A model generated the notes under the pieces. That model was not told the origin of the DNA. It saw only the letters and a list, made by a program, of their open reading frames with translations, and ran no database searches. Both the position numbers and the translations under genes were made by a program. Source: Pinus tabuliformis (lineage: Eukaryota > Streptophyta > Pinopsida > Pinales > Pinaceae). From it: 64,000 bases of DNA. The DNA lies in contig CM062807.1 of the NCBI GenBank assembly GCA_031772625.1, forward strand, positions 1,153,055,007 to 1,153,119,006, read 5' to 3'. Below, piece by piece: positions 1 to 13,727 of this stretch (its first letter is position 1; every line of letters begins with the position of its first letter).

Positions 1-895
1 AATGCAGTCACTTTAGGTAATTTATTAATGTAAAAGAAAGAAAATGTACATAAGCTTCTCTCATGAACAGTCACCTAAAAAATGACCCTCCATGCTCTTT
101 AAATAGAGATTATGGACCAATTGGGTGTTAAGCCATGGATCAAGTGTCGGTAAGACCGAGGAGAGAATGAATCGTCATATCGCTTCATGTCTAGAACATA
201 TCATGACTGTTAGATTGTAAGTTACAAAAAGTACATACTAATTCAACACACTCTACCTAACTATACACTAGACCAAGTTGTACTTAATTATTTCCTATTT
301 GTCGGAATATCCTAACAAAATCAGTTTGGGAAATGAAAAAAATCAGTTTGTTCAATTTGTACGTCACTGTCTAACACTGGAAATGTGTATGTACACGACT
401 GTGTAACACTAGAAACGCGTTCATACATGATGGTTTCTAAAGAAACTAGTGTATATGTGGGTTTCTTTAAAATAAACAATGTATGTATGCTTTTGTATAC
501 CACAAAATGGGCATATAAATGGAAAAGTAAGGAAAAAATAAAAATATAGTCATGATCCAAGAGATCGGGCTGAATGGCCAGCTTTCCTAAGAGTCAAGAA
601 GGCCAGAAAAATCAAGACACAATAAAACAAAACCCAGATCAAAGAATTACAACCATTCTAGGAAATATTTGATGGTATTCCCCAATGGATTCGCCAATTC
701 TGTTGGTGGGAAAAATTACCTAAGGTAAGGGTTGACAACCTCAATTGAGAAGAACAAGAAAATCAACAAGAAGTAGCCAAGCAAGCATGCCAAACATGTG
801 AATTATTAACTGTGGACTTGGAAACTTACCTGAAGGTCCTACATTTGATGATGTTCGTGTAGGGTCCTATTGTCGTACAAAGTGTATAGGCACCG
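1..895. other. AT-rich stretch without a recognisable gene
   Basis: No open frame here resembles a known protein; the longest are short, low-complexity and have no coding signature. Read on the minus strand, a TTTAAA box near 92-98 followed downstream by an AATAAA-like signal near 24-30 resembles the promoter and poly(A) layout of an LTR running off the left edge, but no terminus is visible, so this is only a suggestion. Confidence 0.4.
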
Positions 896-3800
896 TGACA
901 ACACTCAAAGTAAGGGTTGTCACTCTAATCCTTACTCACTCCGTTTAGACTCTCTCCTAGACAAGTCAAGGGAGGTAGTCCCTAAGGTGAATGAATGAGA
1001 ATAGCCTGTGAAACACGGGCTCTATGAGACTTAAATATGGACAACTTGACAAGTGTAAATGACTCTTGGTTAACTCAGATTGATAGATATAATAAAATAA
1101 TACAAAACAACAAGATAAAAATGATTTTAGACCAATGCAATTAACCAAAGACTAAATAAAAAACAAGTTACCCAGAGAAATTTATAATGTGGCAAAGCGA
1201 CGATCATGAACAATTAAATGTAAAATGCTCAAAACTTTAGCATGCAGGATAATCTAGCAAAATTTATCTTTCTCCAACAGTCAATATGATTTTTTTAAAA
1301 CATTTATCGCTCTTGACAATAGATAAATCACAAAAATTAAAATTTTACACTTAACACCAAAGACACCAAGGAACTTTAAATTAGAATTTTAATTATTCCT
1401 TAGGCAATTACTTTAATGTGGTAAATGAAGAAATCAAATTTTTAATGTGACAAAAGTAAAACAAATCAAAGGGTTAATAAATTAAATTTTTAATGGGCCA
1501 TAGGCCACATTAAAAATTTTAATGTGAAAGCGCAAATCCTCCTTTAATTTATTTCATTCTCAATTCTAAAGTCACCAAAATTTAAAACTTTTAAGTTTTT
1601 AAAATTTTTAAAATTTTTAAATTTTAGAATTTTTTTATGTTTTTCTAAATATTTTTTTAATGGTTTTTCAAATGAAAATTAAAAAAATCAAAATCATATG
1701 TTAAAATAAAAAATGATAAAATGTAAAACAAAAATAAAATAAAATCAAAAAACAACAACAACAACAAAACGAAATTTTAAAATGAATCCAACCAAAGTTT
1801 AGTTAAAATGGAATCGAATTTTTTATTTAAAAAAGGACTAACCCTAACGCTAAGACAAAACAAAAAAATGAATTCGAATATGCTTTGAAGTGTTTGTGTA
1901 TGCAGGTGTGGCAGCGAAAAGAGCTTCAAGCTCAAGCGAGATTGTAGGTTTGTGATGGATGGTAGAGATGCGGTGAGGACAAGAAGGGTTTCGATGGTAG
2001 TGACAATATGAAAAAGGAGCAGAAGCCACGATGTAGATGGATATGGTGGCAGCCAATGAGAATGACACAGGTGGAGGAATGGAGTTGTGGGGACCACAGA
2101 TTTGTGGAATGACAATAGAAAACAACGAGGGGTTAAGGAAGAGGGACACAGAGAGATAGAGAGGGAGAAGATGATGAGGAGGATGAGCTGCGAGGGTCGT
2201 GGGTCTAGAGGGGGTTTTTGAGCTCAATGCAAGGAGCAGTGATGGAGATGAATTCTTTGGCAGATGAGAGTGAGGAGCCTAGGCATAGGAGCTGTGGGTA
2301 GACAATGAAGATAAGTGAGTTCACAGGTTAGGAAGAGGAGAAAAGGATTGTGATTGATAGAAAAACAAGGTAGAGGGAAGCAGAAATGGCAGCAGAGAGG
2401 AGGGTTTGGGCAGAGGAAAAAGAAATCCGAAATTTTCCAGAAAATCCCAAAACAGACAGTAAAGAAAAATTCAAAATTTTCTGGAGGGGAAAAACGCAGC
2501 AAAAAATGGATGCTCAATACAGCAACAGACAGAAAAATGGTAACCAAAAACCTAAGAAAATTTCCCAGAAATTTATACTTAAAATGATATATTCTTCTGC
2601 TTAAAATTTCCTTTCAAAACTTATGAATTCTTCAGAAAATTTGAAAGCCTTCAGACTATAAAATCTTTTTAAGAATATCCCTGCAAAAATGGTATTGAGG
2701 CTAGATCTTACCCTCAAGGGCCTAGATCTAGCTTCAAATCAAACTTCTCTTTTAGATCTGCAACCTGTACTTAAAAACAAAAACACCCAAAACCCAGATA
2801 TATAAAAAATAAATAAAACCCTAGAAACTCAATTCAGAAAACCAATTTTTTTTACAAATTTATGCACAAGAATAGTATATCTATCAAACCTAAGGAGTAT
2901 GAGTCCAAATCCGCTCCCAGATCTAATAATATAAGGCTCTCAACAACCAGATATATCAATTTCCCACACAAAAATTAATTTTTTAAATTTTAAAGGAGGT
3001 GCTTAACTCAAAACCCTTCGTATATCACCACTAAAATCTTATGATAAGCTTGGGACTAATTTAGCTGGGCTCTTCAGAAAACACAGATTGGGAGTTAGCT
3101 GGTCTAAGTGAAAACTTCCTCTAACACTCAAGGATCTAAAAATCAATATTTTCCTACAAAACTCAATCTAGCCATCAAAATAGAGCTAGAAAATTATAAT
3201 AAAATTCAGACAAATAGAGATACCTGCTATTACATTCAAAATTTAAATTATCATTTAAACCCCAACGATTGAGCAAGATACATGTACTCAAATCACTCTT
3301 CAGAAGCTATCATCAATGGCTTTATGCATGAAAACAACAAATCTTACACTATTCCCATGAAGAGTAATAACATCAAAATTTAACCCCAAAGCCTTTCTTT
3401 ATTATCCAGAAAAAGATTACACAAGAGCTTTTTGCTTAGCACACGCTTCAGAGATCGGATGGGTCAACTGACAAATGACCTCCTATTTAAAGATAAATCC
3501 TCCAACGGTTAGTTCGAGTGATCCTCATCAAAGCAATCTCAACTGTTGATGAAGATTAAAATTTCTTTTAATATCATTCGTCGAAATATTCAAATAATTG
3601 GGGAAATTCGAAATTTTTAATTAAATGCATTTTAATTAACTCAAAAATAAAAAATTTGAGTTAATTTCCCCAAACATTTGACTTTGACTTAACCCCCAGG
3701 GATCAAAGGTTTGAAATTTGGAAAAATAATTAATTTACCTAAATCCCAGAACCTTTTAAAATTTGATTTTTAAGGACCGACAAATTTTGCCTTAGAAGAT

Positions 3801-4265
3801 TTTAAATATACCTAGGACATAGAATTAATTAAATTTTTGGCTTAGGATTTTAATTAATTTTTGGCCAGAAAATTTAATTAATAAACTTATGAGGGGATAA
3901 ATTATTTTTCCAACTCTCAAGACACTTTACATCATGATTTTCATATTTTTTACATCATAAGGGGGAAAACCCATTTGTATAGACCCTCATGGACTACCCA
4001 TTTCTGCGACACAAATATAATCCAGTAGACCAAGCAACTTGTAATAAAATAACATAACCAAGTTAGGATTATTCCCAAATTAATTTTACATAGACTTGAT
4101 CTAGAACACTAGGATTCACCTAAGATCCTAGTGACAAAATCCATTCCAACTTTAGGGTAAGACTGAAGGAAAACTCTGCCAACCATCTGAGAATGGATTG
4201 GTGAGACAAAAACCTCCCAGAATGTAGCTCGTCACTAGAAAAGTAGGCTTACCTAGGTTGTTACA
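896..4265 (-). mobile_element. Probable large LTR (solo), gypsy-like termini
   Basis: On the minus strand the block begins TGTAACAACC at 4265, the start seen in many plant Ty3/gypsy LTRs and in the two gypsy LTRs elsewhere in this window, and ends in GTTGTCA at 896. Between them, again on the minus strand, lie a TTTAAATA box near 3485 and an AATAAAG signal near 3395, the order expected for U3-R. No matching target duplication and no second copy were found, so the left boundary is uncertain. No coding capacity is recognised in the block. Confidence 0.35.
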
Positions 4266-6790
4266 TACATGACACGGATCTTCTGAGATTATTTACATCA
4301 TATACATGCAGAATGGGTTTACATTATAACATCTTGGAAATCAAGATGATGATGATAGTTGAACGACATAGACACATTGATCAGGCCATCCCTTTTGCAA
4401 AAAAGGGGGTGTACTGTTATGGTTCGTTAACACATAGTGGTCAACAGGTCCAAATCCTCTGCTTCCTCCAGAATCGAGTGACGATGACATATAAATTTGT
4501 TATTCATGCGACAAAAACATATTAGGAACAAGACATGAGCTTCTTCTAGATCCATCCAGCCTGAGCCACAAAGAAAACCTCTTTAACAAATGCAAGGAGA
4601 TCTTATAAAGATGATGAACATCTCTGCAAATGAAACAAGGGTTTCCATAAATATTTGGAGTACACAAGGCATGGGAAAATTAGACTTCATTTGGGAGAAA
4701 AATAGGTATAATGTCAATAATCCTTCTCTTATGTTTTTTAGGCCTACCCAAGGTGTGTATATATACCACCTGAAATTAGTTAATTTAGTTGTGCTACAAG
4801 CTCCTGTAGGTGGGCTCTCAGTAAAACCCGTGAACCCCACCCAAAAAATAACATATTATTTTATTTTTTTATTTAAAAAGATATACGTGGGTATGCAGTT
4901 ATAGAAACCGCGTACGTACGCACTTTTGAAAGGGTAGAGTCGTGTATGGAATTTGAAATATTATTTTTTAATATAGGATCAAGTATGCATGGGACAAGGC
5001 TTCCCAGGTCCATTCAAGAGCATCAAGTCTACAAGAGTGCTAAATGATTCTATAACACACTCCCGACAGGTTTTAAGGCTCTGTTAACTTTCAAATCTTT
5101 CCTCTTGCAAATAAGAGAACCCGAGGAATCCTAAGGTTAACTAATGTTTTATGTACATGAAATCTAACCTACAGTTAATATGCCTAAAACTATCAATTAA
5201 GAATTAATGAAATATGATACAAAAATCAGAATAGCATCAACAATTAAAATACAATAAATGTTATATGAGTGGTACATGAACTATACTACAACATATAAAA
5301 CATCTAGAACTTAACGTAATTGGTACAAAGAATAAAATATATTTATCAACGCTAAAATATTATGAAATGCAAACTAATTTTAATTTATATATGCAATTAT
5401 ATATTAAAATTAATGATAATCCTTAATGTGAATAAGTAAAAGGAAGAGAATTATGAAAGTGTGAGTTTTTTTATTTTTTTAAATAAAATACAACTAGTGT
5501 TTGTTTGAATACTTCATACCAAGAATAAATCTTATATGCAGAAAAATAACTAATGCCATCTAATTACTACTTCTCAGTTGAGGTAAACTGGAAAGGTAAC
5601 TGTAGCAAATTTTATGAATTAAATTGTCTTTCAATTATTCTTTTATGAAGCAATTAAATAAAACAATAACAAAATAAAATAACAGATTAAAAACTGCTAT
5701 AAGATATATATTAATTCAATTTATATAAATAAAATAGCATTTTACTACAATCTAAATTCCTAGAAACAATTCAAAGAAACATGTATTAGAGGAATGTTCA
5801 AATCGGTGTCATCCTCAAGACGCAAGTCAGTGAAGGATGATTATGATCGAATATGAACAAATATAAATTGAACTAACAAATAAAAAGAAATGTAATAATT
5901 CAATACATGTTCATGAATCCAATTCATAGAACAACAAATTTCTATCTTCCAAACTTTTGGAAATCAAATTACATAAAATTAAGAAGACAGTGAAAAAAAT
6001 GACTATGGAAAATAAAACTTATATAAGTATTACTTGATTGAATCAAATCAAATCAACACACTTACAAAATGATTCAAAATTGTTTCACAGTCACTGCATA
6101 GTTTTTAGCATTTCTTTTCAATCTTCTCTCTCCCTCTTCACTTCCCCAAACTAAAGGTTTATATGCAAGATGATAAGCCTTACCATATTCAAACTAAATT
6201 TTCCCAATCAAAACTGTTTTTACAAAAATTACAATTTATTGTTTTTGAACTGTTGGTTGAATCTTAAATAATTAAAAGAAATAGACATAAAAACTAACAG
6301 GACATCCTCACATAATTTGAAATAGCTCCATGGCATTCACAATAACTACTTCCATGGAAACCAAGACCATCGTTTGTTGAATGCGAGCAACCTGACGAAA
6401 AATAAAGAAAATAACATTAATAACAAATGTTGATATCAAAACAAGGTTGCAACAAAATCTTTTATTATGTAGCGGCCTTTTAAATTTAGCAAACATAGTC
6501 ATAACAAAAACATACCTCAAAAATATCTGACCCTAAAATATAGATAAATATAAAGCCTTTATTAAGCAGGATTTGAATCTGGAGAGAAACCACTTTGACA
6601 TTGATGACTTAATGATTATATGCATATCTCCTTACTGTGTTTTCACCTCGGATTCTGTATATTTCTATTTGTTTTGATTTTCCCTTAATTGATTTATGCA
6701 TTTAAGCTGATTTTTCTCTTAAACGAGTTGGCTAATGTGATGCTCAAGACAAGGAACTATAACTAGAAGTTGTTGGTGCCGGTACATATC
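4266..6790. other. AT-rich stretch without a recognisable gene
   Basis: Only short frames are present and none shows a conserved motif. The stretch contains many A/T runs and no terminal repeats that I could pair. It may be heavily decayed repeat DNA. Confidence 0.4.
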
Positions 6791-7990
6791 AAGTATGGAT
6801 GGATCAGAGCCAGAATTTATCTAAGGATTTTTTTTCTGAATTACTATTACCATCATGAACATATTTAGCATTATCAACAAAACAAAAATTATCCTTAGTT
6901 TGAGGCTTGTTTTTCTTTGGTGAAGGCTCAGTAGGCATTTCAAGATCGACAAAAACCTCCTTTACCATGATATTATTTATTTTGTTATGTCGAGCCCTCC
7001 ATATTTTTCTTTAAATTTGTTTAACTTTCACTCTAAATTGAGGATTATGCTCAGGCTGACTAACATCCTCTTCCTTTTCACGTTTAAATTGATGACTACG
7101 GTCTAAGGGTTTTAGCTCATCTTTTTTCTTAAATTCTAGTTTCAATTCGACATGATGGAATTCAGTATTCTTAGCCATACTCCTAGTGACATGAATAGGT
7201 ACAATTTTAGGGCTATCAATCCCTCTATTGTCAAAATAATTTGACTTCTTTACATGGAATGATTCATCAAGGTCATATTCATTGAAAATGCATGAAACAA
7301 CTGGAACTGGGTCAGTTGGTGGAGGATTGTACAAAACCCTAGGTCCAAGTGATGCTTTAGCAAAATGCATATGAGACCATGATGGAAAAGAGACCTACCA
7401 AGGTTTTTATGTTCATCCTGATATGCCTTGGCCATTTTGGCGAGGATTTTGTATAAATAATATGGAAGGTTAATTTTATACCCTAAAAATACAATGAGCA
7501 GATAAATATGGTAAATAAATAATAGCATGTATAACACTTAACATGTTATGTAATGAAATAGAAAAAACAATAGATCTTCCCATAAGGGTTTTAGGAAAGA
7601 AACAAACATTGTATGCATAATTCTTGTTTTCCAGGAACTTCCTCCATGGTAGTTAGTGCACATGATAGTTCTTCAAACATTTCTCACTCTTCGTAAGGAT
7701 ATAGGTCACTTTGGCTATGAAATTAACATCCACATAAATATCCAAGTCCTCAACCTTTACCCTCTTTCCATTGAAGGTAGAGACGAAGGATTTAACTACT
7801 CCCTCACTGAAACCTTGAAATTTTTGGACAAATTTCCACCATTTGACTTGCTGAAAAATGTCAAATATTCGTCATATGACTCAATGATATCGCTCCCAAT
7901 TTGCTCAGTTCTAATCACAGGGGGAATGGCTATAATTCTTGGATAGATTTCAGTTGGGATTTGGTGTAAATAGGAGGTGAAATGAGTCAA
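6790..7990 (-). pseudogene. Decayed unknown coding region, probably repeat-derived
   Basis: Reading the minus strand from about 7990 to 6790 gives long stretches of protein-like sequence spread over more than one frame, so the gene is broken with several interruptions. Recognisable phrases include IIESYDEYLTFFSKSNGG, then a segment with a W-x2-FL pattern, then NLPYYLYKILAKMAKAYQDE followed by SLFHHGLI, and a charged C-terminal part. From memory, the order 'central W-FL block, then LPY-hydrophobic-KM, then SLFHHGLIK' resembles an uncharacterised family found in plant repeat DNA; I cannot name a function and could not verify this. No catalytic motif is seen. Sequence between 7990 and 8430 holds nothing I recognise. 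Confidence 0.35.
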
Positions 7991-10680
7991 ATGGAGGTAT
8001 GAAAATGTAACAACTTACATAGTGGCATGCAAAGCCCGAGAAGAGAAATGAAATGCATAGACTGCAAAGACAAAACTTTATGGTTTGAATTGGATGGTTG
8101 GTGATACAGAGTGTACCAAACAATAACTATGACAACCAAAGAAGTACTACTACTTGAAATGTTGAGTAGTGACAACAGTGAACAATGCAAACAAATGTCA
8201 AAACCACAGTCAACAACTCAGATATGTAGTGTCATATCACCAAAAAAATATAGATGATTCATTCATAATAAACCTTATCGGATTTTTCTACCACCACCGA
8301 GTATCACTTCCCTGTATAATACATCGAAAAATTTCGATACTAGATTTAATTACACACAAAACCATAGGCTTGTTATTAAATTCAACATGAATCAAACCAT
8401 ACAATCAATGAAAAATTAATTAAAAGTTGAATAATGATAAAGGATATGATAACGTTATGAAATTACATAAAACCCTTTCAAAAAAATTTAGACATGTGTT
8501 GTGACAAGGTCCATGAGAAATAAAACACATATCATGTCTGGACCTATACATAAAGATTATAACTATTGTGTGATTGAGACATTGGGAACGAAACAAAAAA
8601 CAAAATATTCGACAGGATATGGTGGATATTGACGAAGCTATGTCACACCTAAATGATCCCATTGATCCAAATTTCCTTTCTTTAGAAAAATATTCACAAA
8701 TTTTGGAATTGGAGGCCCACAATAGAAAAATATTGAAAATGCAAAAGGAGGATTAACAACTCATGAGTCGCGCTATCTGGATAGCGACAGGAGATAAAAA
8801 AATGAAATTAGTCCATCATTTTGCTACACAACGGAGAAGTTGGAATACCCTATGGGATATAATAGTTGGATCATGACATAATATATATAAATTATTTTAC
8901 ATTCATAGGGAGACAATTCGCTACTTTGGGGAATTCTTCCAAGCACATCCGATAATGGATTTTAAAAATCAATTGGAAAGCATACAATTTTTTGCTCAAA
9001 TTTTCTCGATGGAGGATGATTCCTTTGTTGGTGGGCCAATCATGATCCAATATGTTTCTATATTACTCAAATATTTCATGAAATACAAGTGTTCAGGTCT
9101 AGATGGATGGACCATATTGGAATTTTTTACCCATTTCTTTGAAATCTTGGGTAATTATTTATTGCACATGGTCGAATAGATGAGATAGAATTGCAAAATA
9201 TCTAGGGTTGTAAGTGTGACGCTCATCTCTCTCGTTCCAAATACTTTGAGGCCATCATATTTCTATGATTATAGACTAACATACTTATGCAATAGCACAT
9301 ATAAAATAATTTCTAAGATTACAGCCAATCGGTTAAAGGTTAAACTCTTTGAATGCATCTCTCCTAAATAGTTCAGTTTTTTGAAGTACCAAAAAATAAA
9401 GAACGTTGTCGTCGTTTCTCAAGAAATATTACTCTCTATAAAATTTAAGTGTAGCAAGGCCATCATTTTAAAATTAGATCTTCATAAGTCCTATGATTTT
9501 GTGGACTAGTCTTTCCTCAGTATGATCATTCACAAGATTGGACTTTTGATTGGGGCCGTCAAATGGATCACGACATGTGTATTTACAATCTATTATGTAG
9601 TTATAATCAATGGTGTCCCGTCAATTGTTTTTCGAGCCTTTTGATGACTATGTCAAGGTTTATCCCTATCACCCTTATTATTTATTTTGGTCATTGATGG
9701 ATTAAGTCAGAAAATTATGATGAAAAATGTAACAACCTCCTCCCACATTTACCCAAGCTAATTTGTCCAATGAGGTAAACTTGTGATCAATAGTTACTAT
9801 GATATGATTCAACTCCCCATGTATAGTTAGGGAAGTGGAATCTGCAAGACAAGACCAATCTAACCTTCTTTAAGAGCTACAAAACCTTTAAGAGACAACC
9901 CACCCTTCCAAGTGCCTAACCCCTGAGACAACTTGTCATTTTGCTGAGGTAGACCCCCATCCGCTCCCATGAAAAGTCATGCATGCGACTAAGGCCCCCA
10001 CTCACTCCCACAGTAAGGTATGCCAAAGACTATGACCTTTTTCAGGAAGTCCTGAGCCAGCGACCCCAGATTTTGTGCCACTTTTTCAGGGATAGGTCTT
10101 AGGCCTCTGTTCAGAACTTGATGAAACTACAGAAATAATAAATAACCATGAATTCAAAATACTAATGCAAACATTGGTATAAGGACTTAACCTGACCCTT
10201 ATATCCATGATAGGAATTTCGTCAAAAATATCATAAACATGTAATATACAAGTCATAACAACAAATATGAGCATAGGGTTCTCATACTTATCTGAGAATC
10301 ATTAAGAAAAATTGATGCCTTATCACAATAGTTTCATTATCATCTATTAGGTTATATATTCATTCACATTTTTGGTACTAATCAAACCATGATGAGATCC
10401 ATAACCAAAGTCTGTCAGAAACCATGCTTATAACCAACATATAACCAATAAAACAACAATCATAGAACATCCATTAAATCCACATGATAACAAGTACATT
10501 TACACTTAAAACACAAGAGGAAAAGAGCTCTTATTAATCATATGCAAAATCCAACCAAGCCAGGGACCTCCATGAACCACCTGACCATAGATTGGGCTAA
10601 ACCAAATATTTATTTCATCCAATCATGTCTATGCCATATTCCAAGCATGAATGTTTGACACACAACAAAACCAACTAGGT

Positions 10681-11012
10681 TGTTAGGTCCCTATACTACT
10701 AGTGTAACCCCTTATTGTTATTAGTACAACCCCCTTATTATATTGTTGTGCCCATGTAGTCCCCATATTTTTATTATTGTACCCCATAGAATCCCACTAT
10801 TGTTATTATTGTGCCCTTACATTATTATTGTTATGTCGGCTCTGATTATATTATGACCCCTTAGACTCCTATATATAGAAAGAGGTCTTGTCATTTGTAT
10901 CATCCAAGAATTGTTCATTTGTGTAATGTAAAGGAGGTTGCCCCCTCGAAGAGGCTGAATTATAAGGTGTTGATCTATCTTTTCTATCTTTTTGTGAGCT
11001 GGTTTCATAACA
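10681..11012 (+). repeat. 5' LTR of the chromovirus-type element
   Basis: TG...CA ends, a TATATATAG box at 10870-10878, and the primer site starting 3 bp after the end. Its partner is 13728-14060. Confidence 0.93.
10870..10878 (+). promoter_or_regulatory. TATA box of the 5' LTR
   Basis: TATATATAG lies about 190 bp into the LTR and is conserved in the 3' LTR at 13917-13925. It is the likely core promoter of the element. Confidence 0.6.
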
Positions 11013-11663
11013 TTTGGCATCAGAGCTTTGGATTCTAGGGTTTCGCTGCTCCAAATAGGCCATCGTGGCATTTTCACTATAACTTTTGTTCTGCTATGTT
11101 TCAAAATATAAAAAGAAAACCATTTGAGATGAAATCGCATTGAACCTCAAGTCCAAATTTCAGAACTTTTCCCATTATATTTTCGGATATATGATCTAAG
11201 GAAGGTAGGGTTTTTGCAAGCTCCAGAATTTCATCTAAAACGGGTCATCGTGGAAGTTTCACTATAACGTTTTCGTTACGAAGTTTCAGAAGATAAAAAA
11301 AACCCATTTGAGAAGAAATCGGTCTGAACATCAGGTATGAATTTCAGATCTTGGCTCTCTATATTTTAGGATATATGATCTCAGAAATTTAGGGTTTTTA
11401 CAGACTCTAGAATTACATCCTAAAAAGGTGACCTTGGGAAAATCGTCATAACTTTCTCTCTGAGAATCAGATTGAAATTTCATAAGAAGTTACAGAAAGA
11501 GAACGAAGTTTATTTTGTTTGGGTATAATTTTCAAAACATAAGGTTAAAAAAGTGACATGCAACACATCTTACAATTTCACTCTTCTGAACTAGTCTATA
11601 ATTAGGTCATCGCGGGAGATTGGGAATAAATATTTCTTCGAGAATCCAATTGCGATCATAATT

Positions 11664-12275
11664 GTGGAGTTAGAAAGAGGACTCAGAGGGCTATTACACG
11701 CCAAAATTTCAGAACTTAAAGATCCGAAATTACAGAGTTACGTTCATTTCAAGATCGAGCTCCTAAAATCAAGAAAAAACAAGATGAGGAAGTTTGATGA
11801 CAAGGATCCAGTAAATTGGATACTACAGATGGAGAAATATTTTGATCTACATGGTGTACCACTGTTACAAAAGGTATGTACTGCATCTAATTATTTAGAA
11901 GTGAATCAATTTTTATGGTATAAAGGGCTTTCTTCTCATAAACCATTTGTCACGTGGTCAATTTTCACGGAGGAAATGATAGTGCATTATGAGGATGCCA
12001 AGAGCAACAACTTCTTTAGCCAATTGATAAATCTCAAACAAAAGGGTTCAATGGTAGAGCACATTGAGGACTTACAAAAATTGAATATAAGGGTAAATGA
12101 TATTCTAGAGAAGAAAAGGATTGATGTCTTCATAGGGACTTTAAAGGATAACATTCAACATGAGGTTCGTCTTTGGGAACCTGATTCATTGGAGAAGGCA
12201 TTCAAATTGGCAAGAAAAATTGAAAGTGAAGTTATGGAAACAAGGAATCCCACCACTCACCACTATAATTATTGA
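11664..12275 (+). CDS. Gag-like protein of the chromovirus-type element
   Basis: A 203-residue open frame after the 5' LTR and leader. The central part has the pattern of the plant retrotransposon gag domain: KFDDKDPVNWILQMEKYFDL near residues 48-67, the W-x-IF-x-EEM block, then LINLKQKGSMVEHIEDLQKL and a C-terminal ALKLA-like motif (AFKLARKIES). A zinc knuckle CYNCDIKYTKGHKC follows near 12355-12396 in the downstream reading. In the family, gag forms the virus-like particle and binds element RNA. Fossil element; expression is doubtful. Confidence 0.8.
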   Translation: MELERGLRGLLHAKISELKDPKLQSYVHFKIELLKSRKNKMRKFDDKDPVNWILQMEKYFDLHGVPLLQKVCTASNYLEVNQFLWYKGLSSHKPFVTWSIFTEEMIVHYEDAKSNNFFSQLINLKQKGSMVEHIEDLQKLNIRVNDILEKKRIDVFIGTLKDNIQHEVRLWEPDSLEKAFKLARKIESEVMETRNPTTHHYNY

Positions 12276-12680
12276 AGTGTTTTTTCTCCTAGCCTTCCAC
12301 AACCTACATGGTTTACACCACAACAATTGGAAGAAAAAGGAGAAAAAGGGCTTTGTTACAATTGTGATATCAAATACACTAAAGGTCATAAGTGTGCTGA
12401 AAAGAAATTATTTTACATAGATTACGAAGAGGAGGAAGAAAAGGATCATGAAGCGTCAAAAGAAGAGGATATACACCGGGAACCAACCCTAGAGAAAGAA
12501 CAAATGAATTCGACCATATCTTGTATTGCAATGGCAGGAATTACCACTCCTCAAACTCTCAAGATAGAAGGACATATCAAGAAGAAGAAGTTTCAAGCAA
12601 TGAAATATCAAGAAGAAAAGTATCAAGAAACATCAAAAGAAAAGGATTCTCACCAGGAACCAACCATAGAGAAATAAGAA

Positions 12681-13073
12681 ATGAATCTGACCATATCTTG
12701 TAATGCATTGGTCAAAATTACCATTCCTCAAAATATAAAGATAGATGGACATATCAAGAAGAAAAAGGTAACATTGTTGATTGATTTGGGTAGTACCCAT
12801 AATTTTATTCATTGTAAGATAGCCAAGGAATTGAATTACTTCCTCTATCCAGCACCAGAGTGTCAAGTGATGGTTGTAAGTGGAGGAATCATAAATTGCT
12901 TTGGAAAGTGCCATAATATCAAGCTATCCATGGGAGAATATGTATTGAATATCCCAATGCTTTCCATTCCAATAGATGGTACTGATGTTGTACTAGGAGT
13001 CCAATGGCTACAATCCTTGGGTACAAAAGCTTTAAATTTTCATGAAATTTTCTTTGGAAGGAAAGGAAGTTGA
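12681..13073 (+). CDS. Retropepsin-like protease segment
   Basis: A 130-residue frame with the LTR-element aspartic protease pattern: hydrophobic LLID, then GSTHNFIH, then the flap region, and near the C-terminus VVLGVQWLQSLG, the ILG motif region of retropepsins. It lies between the zinc knuckle of gag and the N-terminal RT-like sequence at about 13255-13430 (PYRYP and EIERMVAEM motifs), which is the usual gag-protease-RT order of gypsy elements. Confidence 0.75.
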   Translation: MNLTISCNALVKITIPQNIKIDGHIKKKKVTLLIDLGSTHNFIHCKIAKELNYFLYPAPECQVMVVSGGIINCFGKCHNIKLSMGEYVLNIPMLSIPIDGTDVVLGVQWLQSLGTKALNFHEIFFGRKGS

Positions 13074-13486
13074 ATTAAGGGGTATCACAAGGAAACCAGG
13101 AAAGTTAATCAACTCTAACAGAATGATAAAGCTTCTAAAGAAATAACAACGAGGTGTAATTGCACAATTATGTTCGCTAATGGTTCCCACATCGAAATCA
13201 TATATTTCTCCAAATCTCCAAAAAGTCTTGGACAATCATTCTAAGGTATTTGAGACTCCCAAAGGTCTCCCACGTATTCGTGATCATGATCATGCTATTC
13301 ATTTTATTCTAGGAAGTTTTCCTCCAAACATTAAGCCTTATAGATATCCTTATGCCCAAAGGAGTGAAATTGAACGTATGGTTGCAGAAATGGTAGAGGT
13401 TGGTATAATTATCCAACCAAATTTGATAAAAAAAAGCAAGTGATGAATGGAAGAATGGCAAAGCAGGGTGGGAACTCATTCAAAAG

Positions 13487-13699
13487 TTGTCGAAGATCCC
13501 AGTTCCAACAATGCCAGAACTTGACAAGGAAGGAAAAATCATATTGGAACCTGAAGCATTCACAGAATCGGGAAGTCGACAGCTACGAAATCGATCAATT
13601 TCAGAGTATCTCATCAACTGTAAGAACTTACCCGCTAAAGATTCCACATGGAAGGATGAGAATTTTATACAGAAGCATCAAGAACTACTCAAGCATTGA
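13487..13699 (+). CDS. Chromodomain-like C-terminus of integrase
   Basis: The frame contains SRQLRNRSISEYLINCKNLP followed by STWKDENFIQKHQELL. This is the chromodomain pattern that ends chromovirus integrases: a basic and aromatic start, YL-V-KW-like strand, then TWE/D-E-N and a terminal helix. In the family it targets integration to marked chromatin. It sits just before the purine tract and 3' LTR, where the family has it. Confidence 0.7.
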   Translation: MSKIPVPTMPELDKEGKIILEPEAFTESGSRQLRNRSISEYLINCKNLPAKDSTWKDENFIQKHQELLKH

Positions 13700-13727
13700 G
13701 GAAAACACTTTTTGAAGGAGAGGGGCA

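Noticed and set aside
1777-2547. Overlapping minus-strand frames of 107-125 residues rich in Leu, Ser, Phe and Pro
   Set aside because: Three overlapping frames with no conserved motif in purine-rich DNA; they look like chance openings in an LTR-like block.
6308-6540. Possible small spliced exons on the minus strand (a 17-nt piece ending GAG before GTATGT, and an ~80-nt piece after a pyrimidine-rich TTCGTCAG)
   Set aside because: The splice-site-like sequences look good, but the Cys-rich reading of the second piece is out of frame with the first, which would put a stop in it; chance in AT-rich DNA is likelier.
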